From positions 1 through 57,548 of the forward strand of contig JAAUOP010000012.1 in assembly GCA_012034805.1 (NCBI GenBank): a stretch of DNA of 57,548 bases, given 5' to 3'. The notes under the pieces are model-generated. The model did no database searches. It was not told the origin of the DNA and saw only the letters and a program-made list of their open reading frames with translations. This DNA is from Synechococcales cyanobacterium CRU_2_2 (GTDB lineage Bacteria; Cyanobacteriota; Cyanobacteriia; PCC-9006; JAAUQQ01). Of the stretch, positions 38,555-47,683 are shown piece after piece (the stretch's first letter is position 1; each line of letters starts with the position of its first letter). The position numbers were made by a program, and so were the translations under genes.

Positions 38555-38562
38555 GCCCGTCT

Positions 38563-39330
38563 ATGATTTCCCAATCCCCAATTTCCCAATCCCCAATTTC
38601 CCAATCCCCAATTTCCCACCTCCCAGTTTCCCAATTCCCAATTTCAACGCTTCCCGCCCTGCTTTCTCTGCTCCAACTCGCCTCCGCCACGTTGCCCGTC
38701 GGAGCCTTCAGCTACTCCGAAGGTCTCGAGACCTTGGTCCACAGCCAGCAGCTCACCACGCCCCAACAGCTCCAGCAGTGGTTGACTCAAGAGCTACAGG
38801 TTGGGGCGATCCGTGTGGAAGCCGCGATCATGCTCCGGAGTTATCAGGCAACCCAAAGCCAAACCTGGGAGCAGCTCCTGGCTTGGAATCGCTGGCTCAG
38901 CGCCAGTCGCGACAGCGAAGAGCTGCGGCAGCAAAGCTGGCAAATGGGGCGATCGCTCCTGCGTCTCATCCAAAAGCTGAATCCTCCCCCAACCCTTCCG
39001 GCGGCAATCCTCCAAACCCTGCGGGATCAAAACTGCAACTTTGCGATCGCCTTTGGTCTCACGGCCCACCACTGGCAGATCTCCCCAGACCTAGCGCTAA
39101 TCGGTTATCTCCAGAGTTGGGCCACCAACTTGATTGCCGCCGCCATCAAACTCATTCCCCTAGGACAAACCGTTGGACAACAACTCCTGTTCGATCTGCA
39201 ACCCGCCTTGGAGGCAGCGATGCGGATGATTTTGAGCCTGGAAGATGATCAGTTAGAAGTTTGTGGTTGGGGATTGGCGATCGCCAGTATGCAACACGAA
39301 ATCCAATACAGTCGATTGTTCAGAAGTTGA
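38563..39330 (+). CDS. ureF: urease accessory protein UreF
   Basis: The start is 38563 (MISQSPISQ). After a repeat-coded leader of about 27 residues the UreF domain begins: [24 protein letters not shown], then [19 protein letters not shown] and the C-terminal [21 protein letters not shown]. UreF bridges UreD and UreG in the urease-activation complex and controls GTP hydrolysis by UreG. Its start follows the uma2 stop by 8 bases. Confidence 0.93.
   Translation: MISQSPISQSPISQSPISHLPVSQFPISTLPALLSLLQLASATLPVGAFSYSEGLETLVHSQQLTTPQQLQQWLTQELQVGAIRVEAAIMLRSYQATQSQTWEQLLAWNRWLSASRDSEELRQQSWQMGRSLLRLIQKLNPPPTLPAAILQTLRDQNCNFAIAFGLTAHHWQISPDLALIGYLQSWATNLIAAAIKLIPLGQTVGQQLLFDLQPALEAAMRMILSLEDDQLEVCGWGLAIASMQHEIQYSRLFRS
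38566..38640 (+). repeat. 15-bp tandem repeat, five units, coding the UreF leader
   Basis: Three perfect units of ATTTCCCAATCCCCA and two diverged ones encode SPISQ repeats directly after the UreF start codon. The period keeps the frame. Confidence 0.95.
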
Positions 39331-39369
39331 ATTAGAAGTTGAACGTTTCAATCCCCCAGGATCTCGCCT

Positions 39370-39984
39370 ATGTCTCCGCTCCGTATCGGCATTGCTGGCC
39401 CCGTTGGTTCGGGTAAGACCGCCCTTGTGGAAGCCCTCTGCAAAGCGCTACGAGATCAGTATGAAATTGCAGTGGTTACCAATGATATCTATACCCAAGA
39501 AGACGCCCAGTTTCTGGTGCGGAGTGGAGCTTTGAGTCGCGATCGCATCCGGGGTGTCGAGACCGGCGGTTGTCCACACACCGCGATTCGAGAAGACGCA
39601 TCCATTAACCTCAGTGCGATCGAAGCCCTAGAACAAGAATTTCAGCTCGATTTGGTGTTTGTTGAAAGCGGCGGTGACAATTTGGCTGCTACCTTTAGCC
39701 CAGAACTCGTCGATATCACCATCTACGTTATCGATGTGGCAGGTGGTGATAAGATTCCCCGCAAAGGTGGCCCCGGTATTACGAAATCTGACCTTTTGGT
39801 GATCAACAAAATCGATCTAGCGCCCCATGTGGGAGCCAGTCTTGCGGTCATGGAACGAGATACAAAGGTCATGCGGAACGAGAAACCCTTTATCTTTACG
39901 AATCTGAAGGCGGCTAATCTTGGGGCCGCTGCAGGACTCGAACAGATTCAGGCGTTTATTGTGGGCTGTATGCCATCTCCATAG
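39370..39984 (+). CDS. ureG: urease accessory GTPase UreG
   Basis: The 204-residue protein has the P-loop [15 protein letters not shown], the metal-binding CPH motif ([19 protein letters not shown]), [17 protein letters not shown] and the NKIDLAP guanine-specificity motif. UreG hydrolyses GTP to drive nickel insertion into urease. It lies 39 bases after ureF. Confidence 0.96.
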   Translation: MSPLRIGIAGPVGSGKTALVEALCKALRDQYEIAVVTNDIYTQEDAQFLVRSGALSRDRIRGVETGGCPHTAIREDASINLSAIEALEQEFQLDLVFVESGGDNLAATFSPELVDITIYVIDVAGGDKIPRKGGPGITKSDLLVINKIDLAPHVGASLAVMERDTKVMRNEKPFIFTNLKAANLGAAAGLEQIQAFIVGCMPSP

Positions 39985-40220
39985 GGCCACCTCCACAGGA
40001 CTTTTGCGAAGTTGCTGGATTGTTGCTGGATTGTATACTCCATTGCACCCTCGCTATACTCTGACGCCATACTCTGACAGAGTAACTTGAGATGTGCATG
40101 GAGATGCGCAGGCGAAGCGATCGCAACAACTAGACCCATAAATCTTGTGAAAATACAGACAAAAATACAAGAATTCCGAGCTAACCTTCACTAACCTTTT
40201 GCTCAATACTAGGGTATTCT

Positions 40221-40261
40221 GTATCGGAAAACACTTTTTTCGCTTTCCAACATTGCATAAT
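40221..40261 (+). promoter_or_regulatory. candidate NtcA-activated promoter of urtA
   Basis: GTATCGGAAAACAC matches the NtcA half-site pattern GTA-N8-TAC with one mismatch. A CATAAT -10 box follows 21 bases later, near the 22-23 spacing of NtcA-dependent promoters. NtcA is known to activate urt genes in other cyanobacteria. The imperfect half-site keeps confidence low. Confidence 0.4.
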
Positions 40262-40372
40262 TAGGGGGCAAAAATCCGTGTATTCTCTGAGGGATTGCGG
40301 CTTTTGTGTACGGTGTTTACGCAGCGCAATCAAGAACACCACCACCTGTTTATGGAGAGCCAGATAAATCGA

Positions 40373-41665
40373 ATGTCAATGCAGTTGAATCGTCGTAAGT
40401 TTTTGGTCTTAGGGTCCGCAACGGCGGGCAGTATCTTACTTAAATCCTGCGCTTCTCCGACCCCAACCGGCGGCGAAGCCAGTGGCGGCGCGGCAGGTGG
40501 CGGTGGCGACACCATCAAGGTCGGGATTCTCCACTCCCTCAGCGGCACCATGGCGATTAGCGAGACAACTGTGGTTGAAGCCGAGCAACTCGCCATTAAG
40601 GAAATCAACGCAGCGGGTGGGGTTCTGGGTAAGCAAATTGAGGCGATCGTCGAAGATGGGGCGTCCGATTGGCCTACTTTTAACGAAAAGGCGATCAAAT
40701 TAATTGACCAAGATAAAGTCGTTACGGTTTTCGGTTGCTGGACTTCCGCTAGCCGCAAAGCCGTCAAAGATACCTTCGAAACTAAGGATCACCAGCTCTG
40801 GTATCCGGTGCAGTACGAAGGTCAAGAATGTTCTAAAAACATTTTTTATACCGGTGCAGCGCCGAACCAACAGATTGAACCCGCCGTGGATTGGCTGCTC
40901 GAAAACAAAGGCAAAGAATTCTTCTTGGTCGGTTCAGACTACGTCTTCCCTCGCACCGCCAACACTATCATCAAGGCTCAGCTTGAGGCCAAAGGTGGTG
41001 CTACCAAAGGTGAAGATTATCTGCCGTTAGGCGGCACCGAAGTGACGCCGATCATCAACAAGATCAAGACAGAAATGCCCGATGGGGGTGTGATCTTCAA
41101 TAGCTTGAATGGAGATAGCAATGTGGCCTTCTTCAAGCAGCTTCAAGCTGCCGAGATGGGGCCGGATAAATACCCTGTGATGTCGGTGAGTATCGCGGAA
41201 GAAGAAGTTCGGCAAATCGGTAAGGAATTCTTGGTGGGCCATTATGCCTCCTGGAACTATTTCCAGACCGTGGAAAGCCCAGAGAACGCCAAGTGGGTCG
41301 CAGACTTTAAGAAGGAGTACGGCGACGATCGCGTCACCAATGATCCGATGGAAGCTGCCTACATTCTGGTTTACCTCTGGAAGCAGGCTGTCGAGAAGGC
41401 TGGTACGACCGATATTCCTGCGGTGCGGGCAGCGGCCTATGGCCAGACCTTTGCAGCTCCAGAGGGCAAGGTCACCATGCAGCCAAATCATCACATCTCC
41501 AAGACGGTACGGATTGGCCAGATTCGAGATGATGGTCTGTTTGATATCGTCTTTTCGACCCCAGGCCCCGTGGATCCGTTGCCTTGGAACCAGTATGTTG
41601 CCGATACCAAAGGCTTCGCCTGTGACTGGTCTGATCCGGCAAAAGGTGAGAAGTTTAAGGCTTAG
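40373..41665 (+). CDS. urtA: urea ABC transporter, substrate-binding protein UrtA
   Basis: The protein of about 430 residues starts at 40373 ([14 protein letters not shown]). The twin Arg followed by a hydrophobic stretch and a Cys (ILLKSC) suggests Tat export and a lipid anchor. The mature part has the UrtA features: [68 protein letters not shown] Gly-rich linker follows the anchor. It captures urea in the periplasm. A 181-base gap to urtB is common when the binding protein is made in excess. Confidence 0.95.
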   Translation: MSMQLNRRKFLVLGSATAGSILLKSCASPTPTGGEASGGAAGGGGDTIKVGILHSLSGTMAISETTVVEAEQLAIKEINAAGGVLGKQIEAIVEDGASDWPTFNEKAIKLIDQDKVVTVFGCWTSASRKAVKDTFETKDHQLWYPVQYEGQECSKNIFYTGAAPNQQIEPAVDWLLENKGKEFFLVGSDYVFPRTANTIIKAQLEAKGGATKGEDYLPLGGTEVTPIINKIKTEMPDGGVIFNSLNGDSNVAFFKQLQAAEMGPDKYPVMSVSIAEEEVRQIGKEFLVGHYASWNYFQTVESPENAKWVADFKKEYGDDRVTNDPMEAAYILVYLWKQAVEKAGTTDIPAVRAAAYGQTFAAPEGKVTMQPNHHISKTVRIGQIRDDGLFDIVFSTPGPVDPLPWNQYVADTKGFACDWSDPAKGEKFKA

Positions 41666-41846
41666 TACTGGGTTGGTTTTGCCGCCAACAGAAGACACCT
41701 CTGCTGTCCCCTGTTGCCGTTTTCGGGAGTTGTGCAAGCTACGATTTTACCCGGCGTTGATTTGAAGAATTGATTTGCTGGGTGTAGGGGTCGTTTGTAC
41801 GGCTTGTTGACGTATCTATCAATCGCTGTTTATTGGAAAAACAAAG

Positions 41847-43022
41847 ATGATTCTGCAAGGAATCTTTGATGTCTTGTTTAATGGTCTCAGCATTGGCTCA
41901 GTGCTGCTGATTGCGGCTTTAGGGCTGGCGATTGTGTTTGGCCTCATGGGAGTGATTAATCTAGCCCATGGGGAGCTGATGATGCTGGGTGCATACACCA
42001 CATTTGTGGTACAGAATGCGTTGAAATCCTTGGGAGAGCCACTGTTTGGAGCCTATATTTTTGTGGCGCTGATCGCGGCTTTTGGGGTGGCGGCGGCGGT
42101 GGGTTTGTTGTTAGAGCGCCAAGTGATTCGCTATCTCTACGGGCGACCGCTGGAAACACTGTTAGCAACCTGGGGCGTGAGCTTAATCTTGCGTCAATTT
42201 GTCCGTAGCGTTAGTGGCTCCATGGCCTTATCGATCGCCCTTTTTTCCCTGCTCTTCTGGGGCGGCCAATGGCTGCTCCAGCGACGGCCCGACTGGGAGC
42301 AGCTGCGGGGCAGAGCCCTGGCGATCTTGCTGCCATTGTCCGGGGCGATCGCCACGCTGACCGGGGTGGTGCTTAATAGCAACAAGGCGATCGCCAAACC
42401 CTGGTTTAGCGCCCGCAACATTGACGTGACTGCCCCCGCCTGGCTGCGGGGCGGCGTGTCCTTCGGCAGCTTCCAGTTTCCGACGGCTCGTCTGTTTATT
42501 ATTGTATTAACCGCGCTGTGTTTGCTCGGCACCTACTGGTTTTTGCAAAAGTCTGCCTGGGGATTGCGCATCCGGGCCGTGACCCAAAACCGCGACATGA
42601 GCGCCTGTTTGGGCATCCCCACCGATCGCGTGGATGCGCTGACGTTTGCGATCGGATCCGGTTTGGCTGGGGTTGCAGGTTGCGCGGTGACGCTACTGGG
42701 CTCCGTCGGCCCCAACCTGGGCACGGGTTATATCGTCGATGCGTTTATGGTGGTGGTGGTGGGCGGTGTGGGTAAGTTGGTGGGCAGTGTGGTTGCGGCG
42801 ATCGCCATTGGCACACTGACCTATCTTCTGGGCTCTGGTTCGGTGCCGCTCTGGATGACACAACTGCAACTGAGCGAAGCCCTCAAGCCACTGTTTGATT
42901 TCTTTACGTTTTTCTCGACCACCAGCATGGCAAAGGTGATGGTCTTTGTCGTGATTATTACGTTTTTGCAAATCAAGCCAGCTGGCCTTTTCCCCCAAAA
43001 AGGTCGTACGGTCGAGACCTAA
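41847..43022 (+). CDS. urtB: urea ABC transporter, permease UrtB
   Basis: The 391-residue protein has the branched-chain amino acid permease fold: NGLSIGSVLLIAALGLAIVFGLMGVINLAHGELMMLGAY near the start, RAVTQNRDMSACLGIPTDRVD in the middle and VVVVGGVGKLVGSVVAA late. A hydrophilic insert of about 80 residues between early membrane segments is usual for UrtB. With UrtC it forms the channel for urea. Confidence 0.95.
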   Translation: MILQGIFDVLFNGLSIGSVLLIAALGLAIVFGLMGVINLAHGELMMLGAYTTFVVQNALKSLGEPLFGAYIFVALIAAFGVAAAVGLLLERQVIRYLYGRPLETLLATWGVSLILRQFVRSVSGSMALSIALFSLLFWGGQWLLQRRPDWEQLRGRALAILLPLSGAIATLTGVVLNSNKAIAKPWFSARNIDVTAPAWLRGGVSFGSFQFPTARLFIIVLTALCLLGTYWFLQKSAWGLRIRAVTQNRDMSACLGIPTDRVDALTFAIGSGLAGVAGCAVTLLGSVGPNLGTGYIVDAFMVVVVGGVGKLVGSVVAAIAIGTLTYLLGSGSVPLWMTQLQLSEALKPLFDFFTFFSTTSMAKVMVFVVIITFLQIKPAGLFPQKGRTVET

Positions 43023-43053
43023 GTTCGTCACTGAAAAAACCTGCGAATCAACT

Positions 43054-43088
43054 CCGCCAACCTAACCCCGCCAACCTAACCCCGCAAA
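43054..43088. repeat. 14-bp tandem repeat between urtB and urtC
   Basis: Two full units and a partial unit of CCGCCAACCTAACC end 4 bases before the GTG start of urtC. The period is not a multiple of three. Confidence 0.92.
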
Positions 43089-43092
43089 CATT

Positions 43093-44249
43093 GTGACCGC
43101 AGTCGTGAATGCAACTCATCGCAAACAAAAGCCCTGGCTAAAGGAAGCCGGAACGGTGGCTGCGATCGCCCTGTTCTTCCTCCTGATTTTGCCCCTGCTC
43201 TTGCCCGTTAGTCGCTTGCAAATTCTGGGGCGGTTTTTGTCCTTGGCGATCGTTGCCTTGGGCATCGACTTGGTCTGGGGATATACCGGCCTGCTGAGCC
43301 TTGGCCACGGCATTTTCTTTGCCCTTGGGGGTTATGCTCTGGCCATGCATCTCAATTTGCAATTGCCCGCAGGGAAAATTCCTGAGTTTTTCGGCAACTA
43401 CGGGGTCGAAACGCTGCCGTTTTTTTGGGAACCTTTCAAATCCTTGCCCTTGACGTTGTTGGCCCTAGTCATCATCCCCGCGCTGGTCGCGGGAATCCTG
43501 GGTTATGTGGTGTTTCGAAATCGCATTCGCGGGGTGTATTTCTCGATTTTGACCCAGGCCGCCCTGGTGGTGTTTTTCAACTTTTTCAATGGTCAACAAA
43601 AATTAATCAATGGCACCAATGGCCTCAAAACTGCATCCTCCCAACTGTTTGGAGCCCAAGTTGGTAGCGACGGAGTGCAGCTCAAGCTCTATGGGCTGAC
43701 CCTTTTGCTGTTGATGGCCGTTTATGGCCTCTGTCGTTGGCTTACAGGCGGCCGCTTTGGTCGGCTGCTGGTGGCAATTCGAGACGATGAGCCTCGGGTG
43801 CGGTTTTCTGGCTATGATCCCACCAGTTTTAAGGTGCTGGTGTTTGCGGTGTCGGGGGCGATCGCTGGTATCGCCGGAGCCCTCTACACAGTTCAGTCGG
43901 GCATCGTTTCGCCCCAATATATGGACATTGCCTTTTCGATCGAATGGTGATTTGGGTGGCCGTCGGTGGACGGGGTACCCTGGTGGGGGCGGTGCTGGGG
44001 GCGCTGTTGGTCAACTGGGCACGGGTGTTGCTGAGCGAACGCTTTCCGGAAGTTTGGCTATTTTTCCAGGGGGCACTGTTCTTGATTGTGGTGACGGTTT
44101 TGCCCGACGGCATCATTGGCTGGTTCCGCAGTGGAGGCCCCAACCGGGCACGCTCGACCCTTGGTTTTCCGCCCAAGGTGCAAACCTATCCGGCGATCGA
44201 TTTGGCCGAGGCCGTTCAGCAGGAGCGTGAGACCATCCACCATGAATAA
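43093..44249 (+). CDS. urtC: urea ABC transporter, permease UrtC, one apparent frameshift
   Basis: The first frame gives 285 residues (VWGYTGLLSLGHGIFFALGGYALAMHL, then DDEPRVRFSGYDPTSFKV) and stops at 43948 after AFSIEW. A second frame begins at 43944 with MVIWVAVGGRGTLVGAVLGALLVNW and gives 101 residues. Intact homologues read AFSIEMVIWVAVGGRGTL, so one A is missing at GAATGG. As written, the stop and the new ATG overlap as ATGGTGA, so reinitiation could still yield two pieces. The start is GTG 43093. Confidence 0.9.
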
Positions 44250-44994
44250 AATTCTGGACATCCAAGACGTTACGGTGAGCTTTGACGGATTTAAGGCGCT
44301 CAACCAGCTCAATTTCTCCATGGAGCCGGGGGAACTACGGGTGATTATTGGCCCTAATGGTGCGGGAAAAACGACATTTCTCGACGTGATTACGGGGAAA
44401 GTTCAACCCACCTCGGGCCGTGCTTTGTTCAAAGGTCGAAATTTGCGCCATTTACCAGAACACAAAATTTCCCGCCTGGGTGTCGGACGCAAGTTTCAGA
44501 CGCCTCGGGTTTATCTCAATCTCACGCCTCGGGAAAATCTCGAACTCTCCAAAAACCGCAGTAAGAGTTTATTCTCGACCTTGTTGGGGAAACCGGGGCC
44601 GGGCGATCGCGAAGAAATCGCCCAACTCCTGGCCATCATCGGCCTCACCCCCAAGGCCAATATTCCCGCCAGCGTCCTCTCCCACGGCGAAAAGCAGTGG
44701 CTCGAAATTGGCATGTTAGTGGCCCAGTCGCCGGATTTGCTCTTGGTCGATGAACCCGTGGCGGGAATGACCGACGAAGAAACTGAACGTACCGGACAGC
44801 TGCTGATTTCCCTGGCCGAAACCCATTCGATTATCGTGATCGAACATGACATGGAGTTCGTCCGACAGATTGCCCGGCAGGTGACGGTGCTCCATCAGGG
44901 CTCGGTGTTGTGCGAAGGCACCATGGACGAAGTTCAGCATGACCCTCGGGTCATCGAAGTTTATCTGGGACAGCCGGAGGAAGCCACTGCATGA
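44242..44994 (+). CDS. urtD: urea ABC transporter, ATP-binding protein UrtD
   Basis: The 250-residue protein starts at 44242 (MNKILDIQDVTVSFDGF), overlapping the end of urtC by 8 bases. It has Walker A GPNGAGKTTF, the long LivG-type insert (SRLGVGRKFQTPRVYLNLTPRENLEL), signature LSHGEKQW, Walker B LLLVDEPVAGMT and the switch His in VIEHDMEFV. It powers urea uptake together with UrtE. Confidence 0.95.
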   Translation: MNKILDIQDVTVSFDGFKALNQLNFSMEPGELRVIIGPNGAGKTTFLDVITGKVQPTSGRALFKGRNLRHLPEHKISRLGVGRKFQTPRVYLNLTPRENLELSKNRSKSLFSTLLGKPGPGDREEIAQLLAIIGLTPKANIPASVLSHGEKQWLEIGMLVAQSPDLLLVDEPVAGMTDEETERTGQLLISLAETHSIIVIEHDMEFVRQIARQVTVLHQGSVLCEGTMDEVQHDPRVIEVYLGQPEEATA

Positions 44995-45749
44995 ACCCCA
45001 TTCATCTTGCCATGACCGAAGCCGCCCGCGCCGATCTCCAGAACCAGCCGATGCTGGATGTCAAAAATCTCGACGTTTACTATGGTGAAAGTCACATTTT
45101 GCGGAACGTCGATTTGAGTGTAGCCCGAGGCAAGATGATTTGCCTGATCGGACGCAACGGGGTCGGCAAAACCACGCTACTCAAATCGGTGATGGGGTTG
45201 CTCCAGCCCCGCGCGGGCGAAATTATCTTTGATGGTCAACCCATTTCCCAGCTCCCCACCCATCGACGTGCCCGGCTTGGGATTAGTTACGTTCCCCAGG
45301 GGCGAGAAATTATTCCCCGGTTGACCGTGCGCGAAAACCTCCTCCTCGGCCTAGAATCGCTGCCGCCCCAAACCCGCAAACGCGCCGCCCTAGAGGAGGT
45401 TTATGATTTATTCCCGGTGCTGAAAAGCATGCCCGATCGCATGGGTGGCGATCTGAGCGGTGGTCAGCAGCAGCAGTTGGCGATCGCCCGCGCCATCCTC
45501 AGCAAGCCCAAACTCTTGGTGCTCGATGAACCCACCGAAGGGATCCAGCCCTCGATTATCCTCGAAATCGAAGCGGCTGTCCGACGCATCATCGAAGCCA
45601 CGGGTATCTCGGTTCTGTTGGTCGAGCAACATTTACACTTCGTTCGTCAAGCGGACTGGTACTACGCCATGCAAAAGGGCGGCATCGTGGCCTCTGGCCC
45701 CACCGGCCAGCTCAGTCAATCGGTGATTCAAGAGTTTCTAGCCGTATAA
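44991..45749 (+). CDS. urtE: urea ABC transporter, ATP-binding protein UrtE
   Basis: The 252-residue protein has Walker A GRNGVGKTTLLKSV, VPQGREIIPRLTVRENLLLGL, signature LSGGQQQQLAIA, Walker B LLVLDEPTEGIQPS and the switch His in LLVEQHLHFV. Start 44991 overlaps the urtD stop (ATGA). Homology proper starts near MLDVKNLDVYYGES at 45051, so the first 20 residues may not be made. Confidence 0.95.
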   Translation: MNPIHLAMTEAARADLQNQPMLDVKNLDVYYGESHILRNVDLSVARGKMICLIGRNGVGKTTLLKSVMGLLQPRAGEIIFDGQPISQLPTHRRARLGISYVPQGREIIPRLTVRENLLLGLESLPPQTRKRAALEEVYDLFPVLKSMPDRMGGDLSGGQQQQLAIARAILSKPKLLVLDEPTEGIQPSIILEIEAAVRRIIEATGISVLLVEQHLHFVRQADWYYAMQKGGIVASGPTGQLSQSVIQEFLAV

Positions 45750-45764
45750 GCGCACGCCTGGTTG

Positions 45765-45785
45765 GCCCTAACGCCAGATTAGGGC
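45765..45785. terminator. 7-bp inverted repeat between convergent urtE and uma2
   Basis: GCCCTAA and TTAGGGC pair across 7 bases, overlapping the stop codon of the minus-strand uma2 gene. The position between converging genes suggests a two-way terminator, but neither side has a clear T tract. Confidence 0.4.
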
Positions 45786-46351
45786 GCAAATGTTTTTAGC
45801 CAGCCAAACAGTTCCCCCACCGTAATCTGTAAATCCGTCGCAAACGCAGGCACCGGCAAAAGCTGCTCCGCGACATCAAAAACTAGCACGCGCTGATCGG
45901 GCAAATAGACAAACACGGTTTGCTCGGCAGGATCAATCAGCCAACCCAGCTGGGTGCCCTGTTGCAGGCAGTGCATCAAGTTTTTGACCACCTTTGTTGG
46001 ACTTTGGTTCGGTGACAGAACCTCAATTGCCCAGTCTGGAGCCTGAGTCACTTCGTTAGCAATTTCGCCATTCGGATCGAGCGGAATATTTGCCCAGAGC
46101 AAAACGACAACATCCGGGACAATCGATCTTCCCCCAAAGGTGCAACGCAGCTCCGGGAACGCATAGGCAATTCTATTCGGCCTGAGCACCCGGCTAAAAT
46201 TGGCAACAATTTCCCCTTGTAGAACACTATGCTTTCCTTGAGGCATGGGCTTTTGGTTGATCTGGCCGTCGATATATTGGCTCGCTGGCTTCGTTTCTGG
46301 CAGTCGCAAAAACTCGGCGAGCGTGATGGCTTTCTGGGGGGCTTGAACCAT
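45779..46351 (-). CDS. Uma2 family (DUF820) PD-(D/E)xK protein, second copy
   Basis: The 190-residue protein shares the start ([24 protein letters not shown]) and core ([46 protein letters not shown]) with the copy at 37880, without the repeat insert. It is the standard length for the family. The two copies bracket the ureF-ureG-urt block. The function is unknown. Confidence 0.87.
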   Translation of the reverse strand: MVQAPQKAITLAEFLRLPETKPASQYIDGQINQKPMPQGKHSVLQGEIVANFSRVLRPNRIAYAFPELRCTFGGRSIVPDVVVLLWANIPLDPNGEIANEVTQAPDWAIEVLSPNQSPTKVVKNLMHCLQQGTQLGWLIDPAEQTVFVYLPDQRVLVFDVAEQLLPVPAFATDLQITVGELFGWLKTFAP

Positions 46352-46553
46352 GACGCGTTGCCCTGTGGGACATAGATGGCCTTCATTCTATCGCTCATTC
46401 TATCGGTCTCCGAGATAGCCGGTGCTTTTGGGCTGACCCTCGCGCCAACTCCGTGCCTACAAATTCATCACACAAGCGGAGGTTCTGAGGGAAAATGAAA
46501 CAGGGGTTTACCCACTTCGATGCTCCTGTGAAATTTGTCGGTTCATTGCATCC

Positions 46554-47261
46554 ATGCCTCAGCCCTACTCTGTTCGGGAAAGCAAGCGTGCCAAGTACGT
46601 TTCCCTGAGAATCTCCTCCGTAGGACGCCTGGAAGTGGTGGTTCCATTGGGATTCGATCGCGCAACCATTCCCCGCATTGTCGCCAAAAAACAAAGTTGG
46701 ATTGACCGGGTGCAGCAAAAGCTGGCCCAACACCCGACTCAGCAAGACCAAGGTCTCAGCGGTCCGTTTCCAAACCGTCTTGAATTGGCGGCCCTCGGCC
46801 AAACCTGGCAGGTCGAATATTGCCCCACCCAGTCCTTGGACGTCGCTCCCTCGGTCTACCCCCAGCAGCATCTGCGGCTTTTGGGTGCTGTGGACAACTG
46901 GTTTTTGTGCCAGACAGAGCTCAAGCATTGGCTGGTCAGCCAAGCCAAGCGCCAACTCATCCCCCGACTAGAAGCCCTCAGTCAAGAAACAGGGTTGAGC
47001 TATGCGGGGGTTTCGGTGCGATCGCCCAAAACCCGCTGGGGCAGCTGCTCTGCCACGCACAGCATCAACCTCAACAGCAAACTCTTGTTCCTCTCACCCG
47101 AATTGGTACGCTACGTCCTGATTCATGAGCTCTGCCACACGGTTCACTTCAACCACTCGCGAGAATTTTGGTCGCTGGTCGGCAACTTTGAACCTCACTA
47201 TCTAGATCTGCGCCAAGCGCTTCGGGCCGGACACCACCAGGTACCACATTGGATGGAATAG
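46554..47261 (+). CDS. YgjP-type M48-like metallopeptidase domain protein
   Basis: The 235-residue protein has the DUF45/YgjP features: an N-terminal strand region (RESKRAKYVSLRISSVGRLEVVVP), RSPKTRWGSCSATHSINLNSKL, and the zinc motif HELCHTVHFNHSREFW (HExxH plus a third His). It is probably a soluble cytoplasmic metallopeptidase. The substrate is unknown. Confidence 0.88.
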   Translation: MPQPYSVRESKRAKYVSLRISSVGRLEVVVPLGFDRATIPRIVAKKQSWIDRVQQKLAQHPTQQDQGLSGPFPNRLELAALGQTWQVEYCPTQSLDVAPSVYPQQHLRLLGAVDNWFLCQTELKHWLVSQAKRQLIPRLEALSQETGLSYAGVSVRSPKTRWGSCSATHSINLNSKLLFLSPELVRYVLIHELCHTVHFNHSREFWSLVGNFEPHYLDLRQALRAGHHQVPHWME

Positions 47262-47397
47262 TCTCAACTAAGACATGATTCGGTACAGTGCTCCGGAGCG
47301 ATCTCAGGGGAAAACGTATCAAATTACAAACAAATATTGTTGAACCTAACATTTCCTGAAGCGATCCCCGCTTCTTGGTTTTTTCTAAGCGTTGATA

Positions 47398-47445
47398 TTT
47401 AGTATCTAAAGCAGAACCGTCACTTAAAGTATCAAAAGATACTTT
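47398..47445 (+). promoter_or_regulatory. clustered AGTATC palindromes before the zinc-ribbon gene, possible operator
   Basis: TTTAGTATCTAAA (47398-47410) and AAAGTATCAAAAGATACTTT (47426-47445) are two perfect inverted repeats that share the core AGTATC. The second ends 8 bases before the ATG at 47454. Binding here, or folding of the mRNA, would directly affect expression of the small gene. Confidence 0.5.
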
Positions 47446-47453
47446 GCATAACG

Positions 47454-47633
47454 ATGAACAGTTGCCCCTGCTGCCACAACACGATGTTGCACCACGTTCG
47501 GAGCGATCGCACCTACTGGTTTTGTCGTACCTGCTGGCAGGAGATGCCACTGATTCATGTCGAGCCCGTGCAGTCAGCAGATCTGTTGCAGCCCCGGCCT
47601 CTCACCGTGGCGGTCATGTTGACGTCCCGCTGA
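47454..47633 (+). CDS. small zinc-ribbon protein, 59 residues
   Basis: The protein begins MNSCPCCHNTMLHHVR and continues YWFCRTCWQEMP. The CPCC and CRTC pairs about 20 residues apart form a zinc-ribbon knuckle pair. Small proteins of this form (CPCC...YWFC..C.QEMP) are conserved in cyanobacteria; I know of no assigned function. The tail of about 25 residues is hydrophobic to neutral. The paired palindromes just upstream suggest tight regulation. Confidence 0.75.
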   Translation: MNSCPCCHNTMLHHVRSDRTYWFCRTCWQEMPLIHVEPVQSADLLQPRPLTVAVMLTSR

Positions 47634-47683
47634 TCTCCAGCTGACCTCCGGCTGATCCTGGCTTGATCTAGACCAGAGCTCGC

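Noticed and set aside
40308..40320. GTA-N7-TAC near 40310 as an NtcA site
   Set aside because: The spacing is seven rather than eight bases and it lies too close to the urtA start. The 40221 site is better placed.
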